Shown piece after piece: positions 8,332 to 17,252 of a stretch of DNA of 64,000 nt. This DNA is from Altererythrobacter rubellus. GTDB taxonomy: Bacteria > Pseudomonadota > Alphaproteobacteria > Sphingomonadales > Sphingomonadaceae. The position numbers were made by a program, and so were the translations under genes. The first letter of the stretch is position 1. Each line of letters opens with the position of its first letter. The stretch covers positions 1,054,001-1,118,000 of the forward strand of contig NZ_CP127221.1 of NCBI RefSeq assembly GCF_030284385.1, written 5' to 3'. Below the pieces are notes generated by a model. It did no database searches, had not been told where the DNA came from, and was given only the letters and a program-made list of their open reading frames with translations.

Positions 8332-9219
8332 CTATTCGATCGGGAAAATCTTTTCCGGCGCTTGATAACGCACCGGATCAACCGAAAACTCGAATTCGCG
8401 CAAAGGTTTGCCGAGCGCATTGACCAGTGCGGACTCGATTTCGTTTCGAGCCGTTGCGGCAATCGCCTTGCGTCCATGATGATCTTCCGGGCTGAACGGC
8501 TCCAGAAAATGCAGCTCAAGCGGGAATGTGCCCTTGCGCGCCATGACGCGTTTGAAATTGTTAAGCCCGGTCTCATCACCGACCCAGCCAACCCATTCTG
8601 CAATCTCGCCGTAGAATAGCATGACCGGTTGAACGAGCACTCCTGGCGGCGGCGGCTCGAGCACGCGCAACATGCTAGTCTTGAACGGCAGCAGAGACTG
8701 GCCATCGGTTACAGTGCCTTCGGGAAATACCGTGACGGACCAATTGTCCGAAAGCACTTCACGCAATGAGTTGATTTGCTCGGCTACGCCCATGCGGTTC
8801 TCACGCCTAACGAAAACCGTGCGGTTGAGCCTCGACAGCCATCCGACGATTGGCACCTCGTTGAGTTCTGCCTTGGCGACAAATGCGGTGCCGCTCGCGC
8901 CAGCCAGCGCCAGGATATCAAGCCATGATAGATGGTTCGATATGAAGAACACATCGCGGCGCAAGGGTGTGCCGATCACTTTGACTCGCGCCCCGGCGAC
9001 CCATGCGGCGAAGCGCAGGAAGTACATCGGAAAAGGCGAGCCATAGGCGAGCGCTCGATACAGGTAATGCACTGGTACGAGCAGCAGCAATGCCAGGAAC
9101 AGCAGGAATACCCGCCTGCCCAGACGCACCCAGCCCATTGGCGATATTGGAGTTGGCTCACCGCGCGCCGCGGCTGCCCGTAACTCGGCGTCAGTCTTCG
9201 CGCGCGATGCGGACGCCAT
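8332..9219 (-). CDS. plsC: lysophospholipid (1-acyl-sn-glycerol-3-phosphate) acyltransferase
   Basis: 295 residues with one strong membrane segment near residues 33-52 (VFLLFLALLLLVPVHYLY) and the PlsC motifs: NHLSWLD (the catalytic H-x4-D block) and, later, FPEGT for substrate binding. The family acylates lysophosphatidate at the inner membrane during phospholipid synthesis. Its first 29 bases overlap the end of fur, which suggests translational coupling. An adjacent aminolipid acyltransferase role (OlsA-like) cannot be excluded. Confidence 0.88.
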   Translation of the reverse strand: MASASRAKTDAELRAAAARGEPTPISPMGWVRLGRRVFLLFLALLLLVPVHYLYRALAYGSPFPMYFLRFAAWVAGARVKVIGTPLRRDVFFISNHLSWLDILALAGASGTAFVAKAELNEVPIVGWLSRLNRTVFVRRENRMGVAEQINSLREVLSDNWSVTVFPEGTVTDGQSLLPFKTSMLRVLEPPPPGVLVQPVMLFYGEIAEWVGWVGDETGLNNFKRVMARKGTFPLELHFLEPFSPEDHHGRKAIAATARNEIESALVNALGKPLREFEFSVDPVRYQAPEKIFPIE

Positions 9220-9613
9220 ACAGTTCCATTCGATGGTCGACCAAGCGATAGCCGAGCTTCTCTGCTATAACTTTTTGCAAGGCTTCCAGTTCAGGATCGA
9301 CAAATTCGACGACCTTGCCCGTCTCGACGTCGATCAGATGGTCATGGTGAGCTTCCGGCGCGGCTTCATAGCGCGCGCGGCCATCGCCAAAGTCATGCCT
9401 GTCCAGGATTCCCGCCTCTTCGAACAGGCGGACTGTGCGATAAACGGTGGCGATCGAAATCTTCGGATCGATAGAAGAAGCACGTTGATGCAGAAGCTCG
9501 ACGTCAGGGTGATCTTCGCTATCCGACAGCACGCGCGCGATCACGCGGCGCTGCTCTGTGATACGCAGCCCCTTGTCGGCGCAAAGCTGCTCAAGATCGA
9601 TTTTCTGCGACAA
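9191..9613 (-). CDS. fur: ferric uptake regulator family protein Fur
   Basis: 140 residues starting at a TTG that is preceded by a strong GGAGG. The N-terminal winged helix (RITEQRRVIARVLSDSEDHP ... ISIATVYRTVRLFEEAG) is followed by the metal-sensing region HHDHLIDVETGKVVEF. The Cys pair of E. coli Fur in this region is absent, as is usual in alphaproteobacterial Fur/Mur proteins. It could therefore sense Fe2+ or Mn2+. It lies directly downstream of mucR and overlaps plsC. Confidence 0.9.
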   Translation of the reverse strand: MSQKIDLEQLCADKGLRITEQRRVIARVLSDSEDHPDVELLHQRASSIDPKISIATVYRTVRLFEEAGILDRHDFGDGRARYEAAPEAHHDHLIDVETGKVVEFVDPELEALQKVIAEKLGYRLVDHRMELYGVRIARED

Positions 9614-9702
9614 TCCTGCCTCCGCTAGTGTTGGAGTACGCCTTGTATAGCCACAAGCTGCGGCGAAACAAGGCGCTCTTCAACAGACCACGGCCTGCGT
9701 CT

Positions 9703-10143
9703 TTAGGTGGTCTTTTTACGGCGACCGCGCTTCTGGCCGGGCATGCGGCCAAGGCCGATTTCCTTGGCCAATTTGCGGCGCGTTTCTGCGTAGTTCGGCG
9801 CGACCAGAGGATATTCGGGTCCGAGCTCCCACCGGGCGCGGTATTCGTCAGGCGTCATGCCATGCTCTGTCGACAAGTGACGCTTGAGCATTTTCATGCG
9901 CTTGCCGCAATCCAGGCAAACGATGTGATCCTTCTTCACTGAAGCCCGGACGGTAACAGCAGGCTCTGGGCGCTCTTCCTTTACGCCGGCCACCCCACCA
10001 AGCGTCGAGAGAGCTGAATACACATTGCTGATCAGCGATGGTACGCTTTCGACATCGACATTATTGTTGCTGACATGTGCAGCGACAATATCCGAAGTTA
10101 GCGTGATCAGCGTTTCTTTCATGTCTACTTCGGTCATATCCAT
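9703..10143 (-). CDS. MucR/Ros family zinc-finger transcriptional regulator
   Basis: 146 residues from ATG 10143, which has a GAGGAA box upstream. The frame extends further upstream, but that part lacks family similarity. The C-terminal half carries the prokaryotic C2H2 finger (Cys76, Cys79, His89, His94; CLDCGKRMKMLKRHLSTEH) followed by MTPDEYRARWELGPEYPLVAPNYA, the MucR hallmark. MucR proteins are H-NS-like global silencers in alphaproteobacteria, binding AT-rich promoters with loose specificity. The N-terminal region would oligomerise. A basic tail (GQKRGRRKKTT) ends the protein. Confidence 0.95.
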   Translation of the reverse strand: MDMTEVDMKETLITLTSDIVAAHVSNNNVDVESVPSLISNVYSALSTLGGVAGVKEERPEPAVTVRASVKKDHIVCLDCGKRMKMLKRHLSTEHGMTPDEYRARWELGPEYPLVAPNYAETRRKLAKEIGLGRMPGQKRGRRKKTT

Positions 10144-10273
10144 AGAGTTCCTCACTTTTATTATATTTTGCTCTTCGGAGTGTAGCCCCCCGATTTGTTT
10201 CGCATGCACCTAATCTGCGAGATTTTCAAGGCATGTGTGTGTGAAATTCTACATAAATGAGTACTAATTCACA

Positions 10274-10723
10274 TCAAATAGATAATCCATAAGTAATGGC
10301 ATCCATACGATTTCCGTCTGAAAGCAAGTAGTATGCCCTGCGTCTGCCGATGGGTTCAAAGCCTGCCCGAAGGTATAATACTTTGGCTGGGTTGTTCTCG
10401 CGCATCTCAAGAAAAATATGTGATGCCCCGCGAGTGCGTGCGTCAACCTTCAATTGCGATAGCATTTTCTTTGCTGTACCCTGTCTTCGATAATTTGGAT
10501 CGACCGCGATCAGCAGAAGCTCTTCTTCCCCCGGAGCGTGGCGCGTTATAAGAAAGCCGGTTGCTGTTTCATCTTGGCTGTCGCTAGTATTGAGAATGGC
10601 AAAAGTATTGGGAAGAAGAAGCGCATCTTCGACTTGGCGCCTGTTCCATGCTTCGCCCCATTGCGGGTCAAAGGCGGTCTCCATAACCGCCATGATCTGA
10701 TCGACTTGGCTGATCTTGTTCAT
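10274..10723 (-). CDS. rimI: ribosomal protein S18 alanine N-acetyltransferase (RimI-like GNAT)
   Basis: 149 residues with a GNAT fold. The acetyl-CoA loop is DPNYRRQGTAKKML near residues 74-87, and the C-terminal part ILEMRENNPAKVLYLRAGFEPIGRRRAYY-like stretch matches RimI (key Glu, Asn and Tyr visible at about 101-130). It starts within the last codons of tsaB (4-base overlap), the usual tsaB-rimI arrangement. RimI acetylates the N-terminus of ribosomal protein S18. Confidence 0.88.
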   Translation of the reverse strand: MNKISQVDQIMAVMETAFDPQWGEAWNRRQVEDALLLPNTFAILNTSDSQDETATGFLITRHAPGEEELLLIAVDPNYRRQGTAKKMLSQLKVDARTRGASHIFLEMRENNPAKVLYLRAGFEPIGRRRAYYLLSDGNRMDAITYGLSI

Positions 10724-11349
10724 CCGGTTGGCAACTTCGCATCAGGCCCGCGGCCATAGATCGGCGCAAGGTTGGTCGTTAGGTGGGCTTCGCGGAGCAG
10801 GTAGGTCTTGCGGGCATCGGGCAGTATATTGAGTGCCACGCTCTGACCTCCCAATTGATCAGCCATTTCCTGCGCCCGATTTCCTGCAATGACTTGGTAG
10901 TTGCAGACAGCGACAGCTTCATCCGGCGTAAGTGACTGCACTTCGCTTTCAGGATTGCTGCCATGCGAATAGTTCTGAACGAACCATTCGCCATGCCCGC
11001 CATTCATGCAGACCATAAGCGGCGCATCCGGTCGCTCGCTCTGAGCCATTGCTGCGAGCAGCGTGAGTGTTGGATAACCTTGCACATCAGCATCCCATGC
11101 AAAGCCCAATGCGCGCGCTGCCGCGATCCCGATCCTGACGCCGGTAAAGCTACCCGGGCCAAGCGAGACCAGGATACGGTCCGCTTTGCCATTGTCGGGC
11201 AGCGCTTGGATCATCGGCACGAGCCGTTCGGCATGGCCGCGGCCCAATACAACATGTTGGCCCGCCAGCAATTGGTCTCCCTCGAACACGGCGACCGAGC
11301 AGGCCTCAGTTGCTGTTTCGATTGCGAGTGTTCGTTTGGGCGTCCGCAT
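10720..11349 (-). CDS. tsaB: tRNA threonylcarbamoyladenosine biosynthesis protein TsaB
   Basis: 209 residues of the ASKHA-like TsaB fold. TLAIETATEACSVAVF opens the protein, VSLGPGSFTGVRIGIAAARALGFAW is the diagnostic block near residues 60-85, and a shorter C-terminal lobe follows. TsaB is the scaffold partner of TsaD and TsaE in t6A37 formation on ANN-decoding tRNAs. It overlaps rimI and follows the nitroreductase gene by 37 bases in a minus-strand run. Confidence 0.95.
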   Translation of the reverse strand: MRTPKRTLAIETATEACSVAVFEGDQLLAGQHVVLGRGHAERLVPMIQALPDNGKADRILVSLGPGSFTGVRIGIAAARALGFAWDADVQGYPTLTLLAAMAQSERPDAPLMVCMNGGHGEWFVQNYSHGSNPESEVQSLTPDEAVAVCNYQVIAGNRAQEMADQLGGQSVALNILPDARKTYLLREAHLTTNLAPIYGRGPDAKLPTG

Positions 11350-11386
11350 GGAAGTTGCGATGCCTCAAGCGGCCAAACGCTTCAAG

Positions 11387-11995
11387 TCAGACGATTGTGT
11401 TGAACGTGTCAAAATCCGGCCTTGGGCTGCGATCAAAGATGCTTTCCGGATCGCCGTAGCCCACAGAGCAGATGAAATTGACGCGGTGGCGCGGTTCATC
11501 GGCGAAGAATGCGGCGTTGACTGCGTCTGCATCGAAGCCCGACATAGGCCCACAATCGAGCCCGACCGCGCGTGCCGCCAGCATCAGATAGGCGCCCTGA
11601 AGCGTGGAATTGCGGAACGCGCCTTCCTTGCGGCCTTCTTCGTCGCCTTCGAACCAGCTTTTCGCGTCGCTATGCGGAAACAACCAGGGCAGCTCTTCAT
11701 GGAAATCGATATCGTAACCGATCACGGCAGTCACTGGCGCGGCAAGGATCTTTGCCTTGTTGCCTTCCATGGCGCAGTTTGCAAGCGCCTGTTTTTGTTC
11801 GTCAGATTTGACCCAGACAATCCGCACAGGCTGCATGTTCGCCGATGTTGGCGCCATTTTCAGCAGGTCCCAGATCGCATGCAATTGCGCGTCAGTCACC
11901 GGCTTGTCGAGCCAGTCATTATAGGTGCGCGCTTCGTTGAACAGTTGATCGAGCGCGTCGACAGACAACACGGTTCCGTGAAATTGCTTGGTCAT
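11387..11995 (-). CDS. nitroreductase-family protein (malonic semialdehyde reductase RutE-like)
   Basis: 202 residues from ATG 11995. The FMN-binding pattern of the nitroreductase fold is visible: LLKMAPTSANMQPVRIVWVKS, then LQGAYLMLAARAVGLDCGPMSGFD. The order of motifs is that of RutE-type reductases, which reduce malonic semialdehyde to 3-hydroxypropionate in pyrimidine breakdown. No other rut genes are nearby, so a housekeeping reductase role is equally possible. Confidence 0.85.
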   Translation of the reverse strand: MTKQFHGTVLSVDALDQLFNEARTYNDWLDKPVTDAQLHAIWDLLKMAPTSANMQPVRIVWVKSDEQKQALANCAMEGNKAKILAAPVTAVIGYDIDFHEELPWLFPHSDAKSWFEGDEEGRKEGAFRNSTLQGAYLMLAARAVGLDCGPMSGFDADAVNAAFFADEPRHRVNFICSVGYGDPESIFDRSPRPDFDTFNTIV

Positions 11996-12011
11996 CAATC
12001 GTCCTTGAGTG

Positions 12012-12596
12012 TTAGGCTGCGCGCACTTCCAGCACCTCGGGAACATAATGCTTTAACAGGCCTTCGATGCCGTGCTTGAGCGTCGCTGTGCTGGAAGGGC
12101 ATCCCGAGCATGCCCCTTGCAGGGTTAGGTAGACCACGCCGTCCTTGAAACCGCGATAGGCGATATCGCCGCCGTCACCGGCAACCGCAGGGCGCACTCG
12201 CGTTTCCAGCAATTCGTTGATCTGAGCCACGACGTCCGCATTGGCCGGATCATCTTCGACAACCAGTGTGTCTGCTTCGTCTGCGGGGATTGATATCCCC
12301 GATGCGTCACCGCCAGCAAACAGCGGCGCTTCTGAAACGAAATGGTCGAGCAGGATCGCGACCACTTGCGGCTTCAAATCGCTCCAACTGACGCCGGGCG
12401 CTGATGTGACGCTGATGAAGTCTGCTCCAAAAAAGACATTGGTGACTTCGCCGGTGTCGAAGATGGCCTGCGCCAAGGGGCTCGCTTCGGCGGCCTCGGG
12501 TGTCGCAAATTCGTGCGTTCCTGCGCTCATAACCTGCCGGCCAGGCAGGAATTTGAGGCTGGATGGGTTGGGTGTCGTTTCGGTTTCAATGAACAT
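12012..12596 (-). CDS. NifU-type Fe-S carrier protein (NfuA-like)
   Basis: 194 residues from ATG 12596. The N-terminal Nfu_N domain begins MFIETETTPNPSSLKFLPG, and the C-terminal NifU domain carries the Fe-S ligand motif GACSGCPSS (CxxC). This two-domain form is the alphaproteobacterial and mitochondrial NFU1 type, delivering 4Fe-4S clusters to target enzymes such as MiaB or lipoyl synthase. It heads the minus-strand run down to plsC and is divergent from the M16 peptidase. Confidence 0.93.
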   Translation of the reverse strand: MFIETETTPNPSSLKFLPGRQVMSAGTHEFATPEAAEASPLAQAIFDTGEVTNVFFGADFISVTSAPGVSWSDLKPQVVAILLDHFVSEAPLFAGGDASGISIPADEADTLVVEDDPANADVVAQINELLETRVRPAVAGDGGDIAYRGFKDGVVYLTLQGACSGCPSSTATLKHGIEGLLKHYVPEVLEVRAA

Positions 12597-12694
12597 AGGT
12601 GTTAATGTAGGCGCGACGCAGCCTGCCGACAAGGCAGCAAAGCTTGGCGATCATTCACTATCCCTTCACTTGTTGCGCCCCTATAGTGAATTTC

Positions 12695-15661
12695 ATGAAA
12701 TCAATTGCCGGCGCATTTGGCGCAATCATTCTTCTTTCAACTCCGGTTGTGTTCGCCTCTGAGCTCTTGGCTCAGGATATTGCGGCAAAGCAGCAATCCG
12801 CGCCTGATCCGCAATTCCTTCAGGCGGAAGACGAAACACCGTGGCTGTATGAAGGCAGCAATGTTCCGGTGGACCGCGAATGGCAGTTCGGCGAGATCGA
12901 CAATGGCTTGCGCTATGCAGTGCGCAACAATGGCGTTCCGCCGGGTCAGGTTTCGATCCGCGTTCGCATCGATGCTGGCTCCTTGCATGAAGAAGATAGC
13001 GAGCAGGGATTTGCGCATTTGCTAGAGCATATGCTGTTCCGTGAAAGCAAATACCTTGGTGAGGGCGAAGCGATCCCTCGCTGGCAGCGGCTGGGCGCGA
13101 CGCTGGGGCATGACACCAATGCGAGCACCAGCCCCACTGCTACGGTCTACAACATCAATTTGCCCGCATTTACCCCAGCGAATCTTGAAGAGAGCTTCAA
13201 ATTGCTGTCGGGCATGATCCGCGAACCTGTGTTGAGCGATGCCAATGTTGCAGCAGAGGTGCCGATCGTGCTCGCCGAAATGCGCGAGCAGGGCGGGGCG
13301 CAGCAAAGGGTCAGTGAGAAAACGCTGGAAACGCTGTTTGCAGGACAACGCCTGGCCAACCGTCGACCGATTGGCACGCCGGAAACGCTGGGCGCAGCAA
13401 CGGGCGAGACTGTTCAGGCCTTCCATGCGCGCTGGTATCGGCCCGAGAACGCCGTGGTAGTTGCGGTGGGCGATGTTGATCCGCTGCTCCTGGCTAAACT
13501 GATCGAAACCTATTTCGGAGATTGGCAGGGGGAGGGGCCGTTGACCCCTGCTCCCGACTTTGGCGATCCGATCCCGCTGGCTGGGTCAAGCGGCGGTACG
13601 ACGGTGGGCGAGCTTGCCGTCATTACAGAGCCGGACATGCCGCGCAGCCTGACTTATGCAGTGATGCGCCCGTGGCGCCCGGTGCAAGACACCGTGGTCT
13701 ACAACGAAGGCCTGATGATCGAAGCCATTGCGCAGGCGATCATCAATCGCCGACTTGAGACCCGCGCACGCAGCGGGGGAAGCTTCCTCTATGCGCAAGT
13801 CCAGCAAGACGACATTTCCCGCTCTGCCGATGCGACGATTATCAGCTTCGCGCCTTTGGGTGGGGACTGGAACGCAGCCCTGGCCGATGTTCGCGGCGTG
13901 GTCGCGGATGCATTGGCTACACCGCCCAGCCAGGAAGAGATCGACCGCGAGGTCGCTGAATTCGACATCGCCTTTGCCAGCGAGGTCGAGCAATCCCGCG
14001 TGACTGCAGGCGGGCGGCTGGCTGACAATATCGTGCGCGCGGTTGATATTCGCGAGACGGTTGCTTCGGCGCAGGTTGCGCTCGACATCTTTCGCGGGAC
14101 CAATCCGCGTTTCAACCCCGCTGAAGTTTTCGCTGCAACGCAAAAGCTGTTCGAGGGCGACGTTGTTCGCGGCGTCTATGTAACACCTGTTAGTGGCGAA
14201 GCCGAAGAGGCAGCTTTGCGTTTGGCTTTGGCCCGCGACACATCGCCCGATGAGAATGCGCGTTTGGCCAACAGGACAATCTCATTCGACGAATTGCCTG
14301 CGATTGGGCCGATCGGGACGATTCTCGAGCGCAAGGACATTGGCCTGCTGGACATTGAGCAGCTGACATTTGCCAATGGTGTGAATGTCATCTTGTGGTC
14401 GAACAATGACGAGCCCGGCCGCGTGTCGGCCAAGGTTCGGTTTGGCGCGGGCTATCGCGCATTCGAGGCCGAAGACGCACCTTATGTTTCGCTCGGCGAA
14501 ATCGCGCTTGTATCCTCGGGTCTGGGCGAGATTGACGAAAATGATCTCGATCGTCTCGCAAACGGTCGCAAAATGGGCTTCGATTTCTCGATCGAAGACG
14601 CAGTCTTCACATTCACGGCGCAAACCCGTTCCGAAGATGTGCAAGATCAACTTTATCTGTTCGCGGCCAAACTGGGCATGCCGCGCTGGGATCCCAACCC
14701 GGTCTTGCGCGCCAAGGCTGCAGCAGAGATCGGTTATGCGTCCTACTCATCCAGCCCGGCTTCCATGATCTCGCGCGATTTGGATTACCTCTTGCGTGAC
14801 AAGGATGAACGGTGGGCCACATCGACACCGGAAATGATGGCAAAGGTAACACCGGAGGGCTTCCGCGAGGTGTGGGAGCCTCGCCTTAAAGAAGGGGCGG
14901 TTGAAGTTTTGGTATTCGGCGAATTTGACCGCGAAGCTGTGGTCCAGACATTGCGCGAAACCTTTGGTGCCTTGCCAGCGCGCATGCCGTTGACGCCGGA
15001 AATCGCCAATCGATTGCCAGCATTCCCCGCACCTGACGCGCCGACCGAGGTGTTGGCTCATCGCGGCGATGCCAACCAGGCCGCAGCGGTCATCGCTTGG
15101 CCCACTGGAGGCGGCACTATTCGTCTGCGCGAATCTCGCCAGCTCGAAATCCTGACAGAGATATTCAACAATCGCCTGATGGATGCGCTGCGAGAGAAGT
15201 TGGGCGCTAGCTATGCGCCGCAAGCTATCTCTCGCTGGCCGGCCGACATCCCGCAAGGCGGGACAATCATGGCTCTGGCTCAGCTGGAGCCGCAAGATGT
15301 TCCAGTGTTCTTCGCTGAGGCTAACCAGATCGCAAAGGATCTGGCCGAAACAACACTGACAGAAGAGGAAATCGCGCGCGCCACGCAGCCATTGGGGCAA
15401 CTCTACAGCAGGGCGGCGACCAGCAACTTTTTCTGGCTGCTGCAATTGGAAGGTGCCAGCACTGATCCAAAGCGGGTAAAGCTGGTACCAACCTTGATCC
15501 GAGACTATTCCAGCACGCGGCCTGAAATAATGCAATTGCTAGCGCGACGTTATCTGGCGGCGCGTCCCGGATGGCAATTGGCGGTGATTCCGCACGGGCA
15601 GGAATTGGCGGAAACTACGCCTACAATCCGGCCAGCGGCGCCTGCTGTAATGGGCCGATAG
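12695..15661 (+). CDS. M16 family zinc metallopeptidase, exported
   Basis: 988 residues from ATG 12695, with an N-terminal signal (MKSIAGAFGAIILLSTPVVF...). Two tandem pitrilysin repeats are present. The first has the inverted zinc motif HLLEH near residue 110 with a downstream Glu (EVPIVLAEMREQG). The second half (from about residue 550) lacks HxxEH, as normal for the inactive lobe. Such proteins degrade peptides in the periplasm. It is divergent from nfuA with 98 bases between the starts, and stands as a single gene. Confidence 0.93.
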   Translation: MKSIAGAFGAIILLSTPVVFASELLAQDIAAKQQSAPDPQFLQAEDETPWLYEGSNVPVDREWQFGEIDNGLRYAVRNNGVPPGQVSIRVRIDAGSLHEEDSEQGFAHLLEHMLFRESKYLGEGEAIPRWQRLGATLGHDTNASTSPTATVYNINLPAFTPANLEESFKLLSGMIREPVLSDANVAAEVPIVLAEMREQGGAQQRVSEKTLETLFAGQRLANRRPIGTPETLGAATGETVQAFHARWYRPENAVVVAVGDVDPLLLAKLIETYFGDWQGEGPLTPAPDFGDPIPLAGSSGGTTVGELAVITEPDMPRSLTYAVMRPWRPVQDTVVYNEGLMIEAIAQAIINRRLETRARSGGSFLYAQVQQDDISRSADATIISFAPLGGDWNAALADVRGVVADALATPPSQEEIDREVAEFDIAFASEVEQSRVTAGGRLADNIVRAVDIRETVASAQVALDIFRGTNPRFNPAEVFAATQKLFEGDVVRGVYVTPVSGEAEEAALRLALARDTSPDENARLANRTISFDELPAIGPIGTILERKDIGLLDIEQLTFANGVNVILWSNNDEPGRVSAKVRFGAGYRAFEAEDAPYVSLGEIALVSSGLGEIDENDLDRLANGRKMGFDFSIEDAVFTFTAQTRSEDVQDQLYLFAAKLGMPRWDPNPVLRAKAAAEIGYASYSSSPASMISRDLDYLLRDKDERWATSTPEMMAKVTPEGFREVWEPRLKEGAVEVLVFGEFDREAVVQTLRETFGALPARMPLTPEIANRLPAFPAPDAPTEVLAHRGDANQAAAVIAWPTGGGTIRLRESRQLEILTEIFNNRLMDALREKLGASYAPQAISRWPADIPQGGTIMALAQLEPQDVPVFFAEANQIAKDLAETTLTEEEIARATQPLGQLYSRAATSNFFWLLQLEGASTDPKRVKLVPTLIRDYSSTRPEIMQLLARRYLAARPGWQLAVIPHGQELAETTPTIRPAAPAVMGR

Positions 15662-15776
15662 ACAAGCAAAGCTTGGGTCATGACGTGAAATTTTGTTACC
15701 TTTTGTCCATATTGTGCTTTGTGCTTCTTAGTCCGGGCGTGTTAACGCTCTGACTGAATTTTAATGGAATGAGAAT

Positions 15777-17156
15777 GTGACAGTGGCGCACAACTGGAAA
15801 CCCGACGGCTGGAAAGCCCATGAAGCGCGGCATTTGCCGCATTACGAAGACGCAGCTGAACTAGCCGAGGCGGAAGCGACGCTGTCCGTCTATCCGCCGC
15901 TAGTCTTTGCCGGCGAAGCACGTGCGCTGAAGGCGGATCTGGCAGACGTGGCCAACGGCCATGCATTCCTGTTGCAGGGCGGTGACTGCGCGGAAAGCTT
16001 TGCCGAATTCCACCCGAACAATATCCGCGACACTTTCCGCGTGCTTTTGCAGATGGCGGTTGTGATGACTTTCGCCAGCAAGCGGCCAGTGGTGAAGGTC
16101 GGCCGCATGGCTGGTCAGTTTGCCAAGCCGCGCAGTTCCGCAACGGAAACGCAAGGCGACCTGACATTGCCGAGTTATTTCGGTGACAACATCAACGGGA
16201 TCGATTTCGATCCGGTGCAGCGCCGCAATGACCCGGCGCGGATGGTAAAGGCCTATTCACAAGCGGCCGCGACGCTCAATCTGCTGCGCGCGTTTGCCGG
16301 TGGCGGCTATGCCAACCTGCGTCAGGTGCACCAGTGGACGCTCGATTTCATGGGGCGCACGCCCTGGGCGGAAAAGTTCGCGGAAACCGCTGACAAGATT
16401 GGCGACGCGCTCGATTTCATGGAAGCTTGCGGCGTTGATCCGGCAACTGTCCCGCAATTGCAGGGCACAAGCTTTTATACCAGCCACGAAGCGCTGCTGC
16501 TGCCATACGAGCAAGCTCTGACGCGCCAAGATTCTCTGACTGGAGATTGGTACGCCACCAGCGCGCATATGGTCTGGATCGGCGATCGAACACGCTTCCC
16601 GGGCAGCGCGCACATTGAATTTGCGCGCGGCATCGGCAATCCGTTGGGTATGAAGTGCGGACCGTCGCTCGAACCGGACGCTCTGCTTGAACTGCTCGAC
16701 GTGCTCAATCCATCGCGAGAAGCGGGCCGGATCACGCTGATCAGCCGCTTTGGCCATGACAAGGTCGAAGAGGGGCTGCCCAAACTCGTGCGCGCGGTGA
16801 AACGCGAAGGGCATCCGGTGGTTTGGAGCTGTGATCCGATGCACGGCAATGTGATCAAGTCGGACAGCGGCTACAAAACCCGTCCGTTTGATCGCATCCT
16901 CTCGGAAGTGAAGGGCTTCTTCAATGTGCATCATTCGGAAGGGACTCATCCGGGCGGCATCCATATCGAGATGACCGGGCAGGATGTAACCGAATGTGTC
17001 GGTGGGGCAGTGGCGATTACAGATGAGGCGCTAGGCGATCGCTATCACACCCATTGCGATCCGCGTTTGAATGCGGCGCAGTCGCTAGAGCTGGCATTCC
17101 TGATCGCGGAGATGCTCAACCAGCAAGTGAACGAGCAACAGGCCAACGCGGCCTGA
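15777..17156 (+). CDS. class II 3-deoxy-7-phosphoheptulonate synthase
   Basis: 459 residues from a GTG at 15777 (a second GTG at 15783 is also possible). [27 protein letters not shown] and [14 protein letters not shown] are signature stretches of class II (plant-like) DAHP synthases. The metal-site Cys of GGDCAES, the His of WSCDPMHGN and Glu and Asp further on are all present. The enzyme condenses PEP and erythrose 4-phosphate, the first step of the shikimate pathway. It stands alone. Class II enzymes often lack an N-terminal feedback domain. Confidence 0.95.
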   Translation: MTVAHNWKPDGWKAHEARHLPHYEDAAELAEAEATLSVYPPLVFAGEARALKADLADVANGHAFLLQGGDCAESFAEFHPNNIRDTFRVLLQMAVVMTFASKRPVVKVGRMAGQFAKPRSSATETQGDLTLPSYFGDNINGIDFDPVQRRNDPARMVKAYSQAAATLNLLRAFAGGGYANLRQVHQWTLDFMGRTPWAEKFAETADKIGDALDFMEACGVDPATVPQLQGTSFYTSHEALLLPYEQALTRQDSLTGDWYATSAHMVWIGDRTRFPGSAHIEFARGIGNPLGMKCGPSLEPDALLELLDVLNPSREAGRITLISRFGHDKVEEGLPKLVRAVKREGHPVVWSCDPMHGNVIKSDSGYKTRPFDRILSEVKGFFNVHHSEGTHPGGIHIEMTGQDVTECVGGAVAITDEALGDRYHTHCDPRLNAAQSLELAFLIAEMLNQQVNEQQANAA

Positions 17157-17252
17157 CCAGCGTTTGCCACCTTCAGTCGCTGGGCATGCCTTTCAATTGT
17201 AACGCCTTTCGGGCATGATCTTGCCAGCACAAGCTGACGCGGGAGAAGTAAC

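Noticed and set aside
9695-9714. AGACCAC/GTGGTCT stem overlapping the mucR stop as a terminator.
   Set aside because: No T tract on the minus strand and a loop that covers the stop codon; too weak to call.
10264-10273. Additional small genes in the mucR-rimI gap.
   Set aside because: Only short frames antisense to rimI and no ribosome-binding site.
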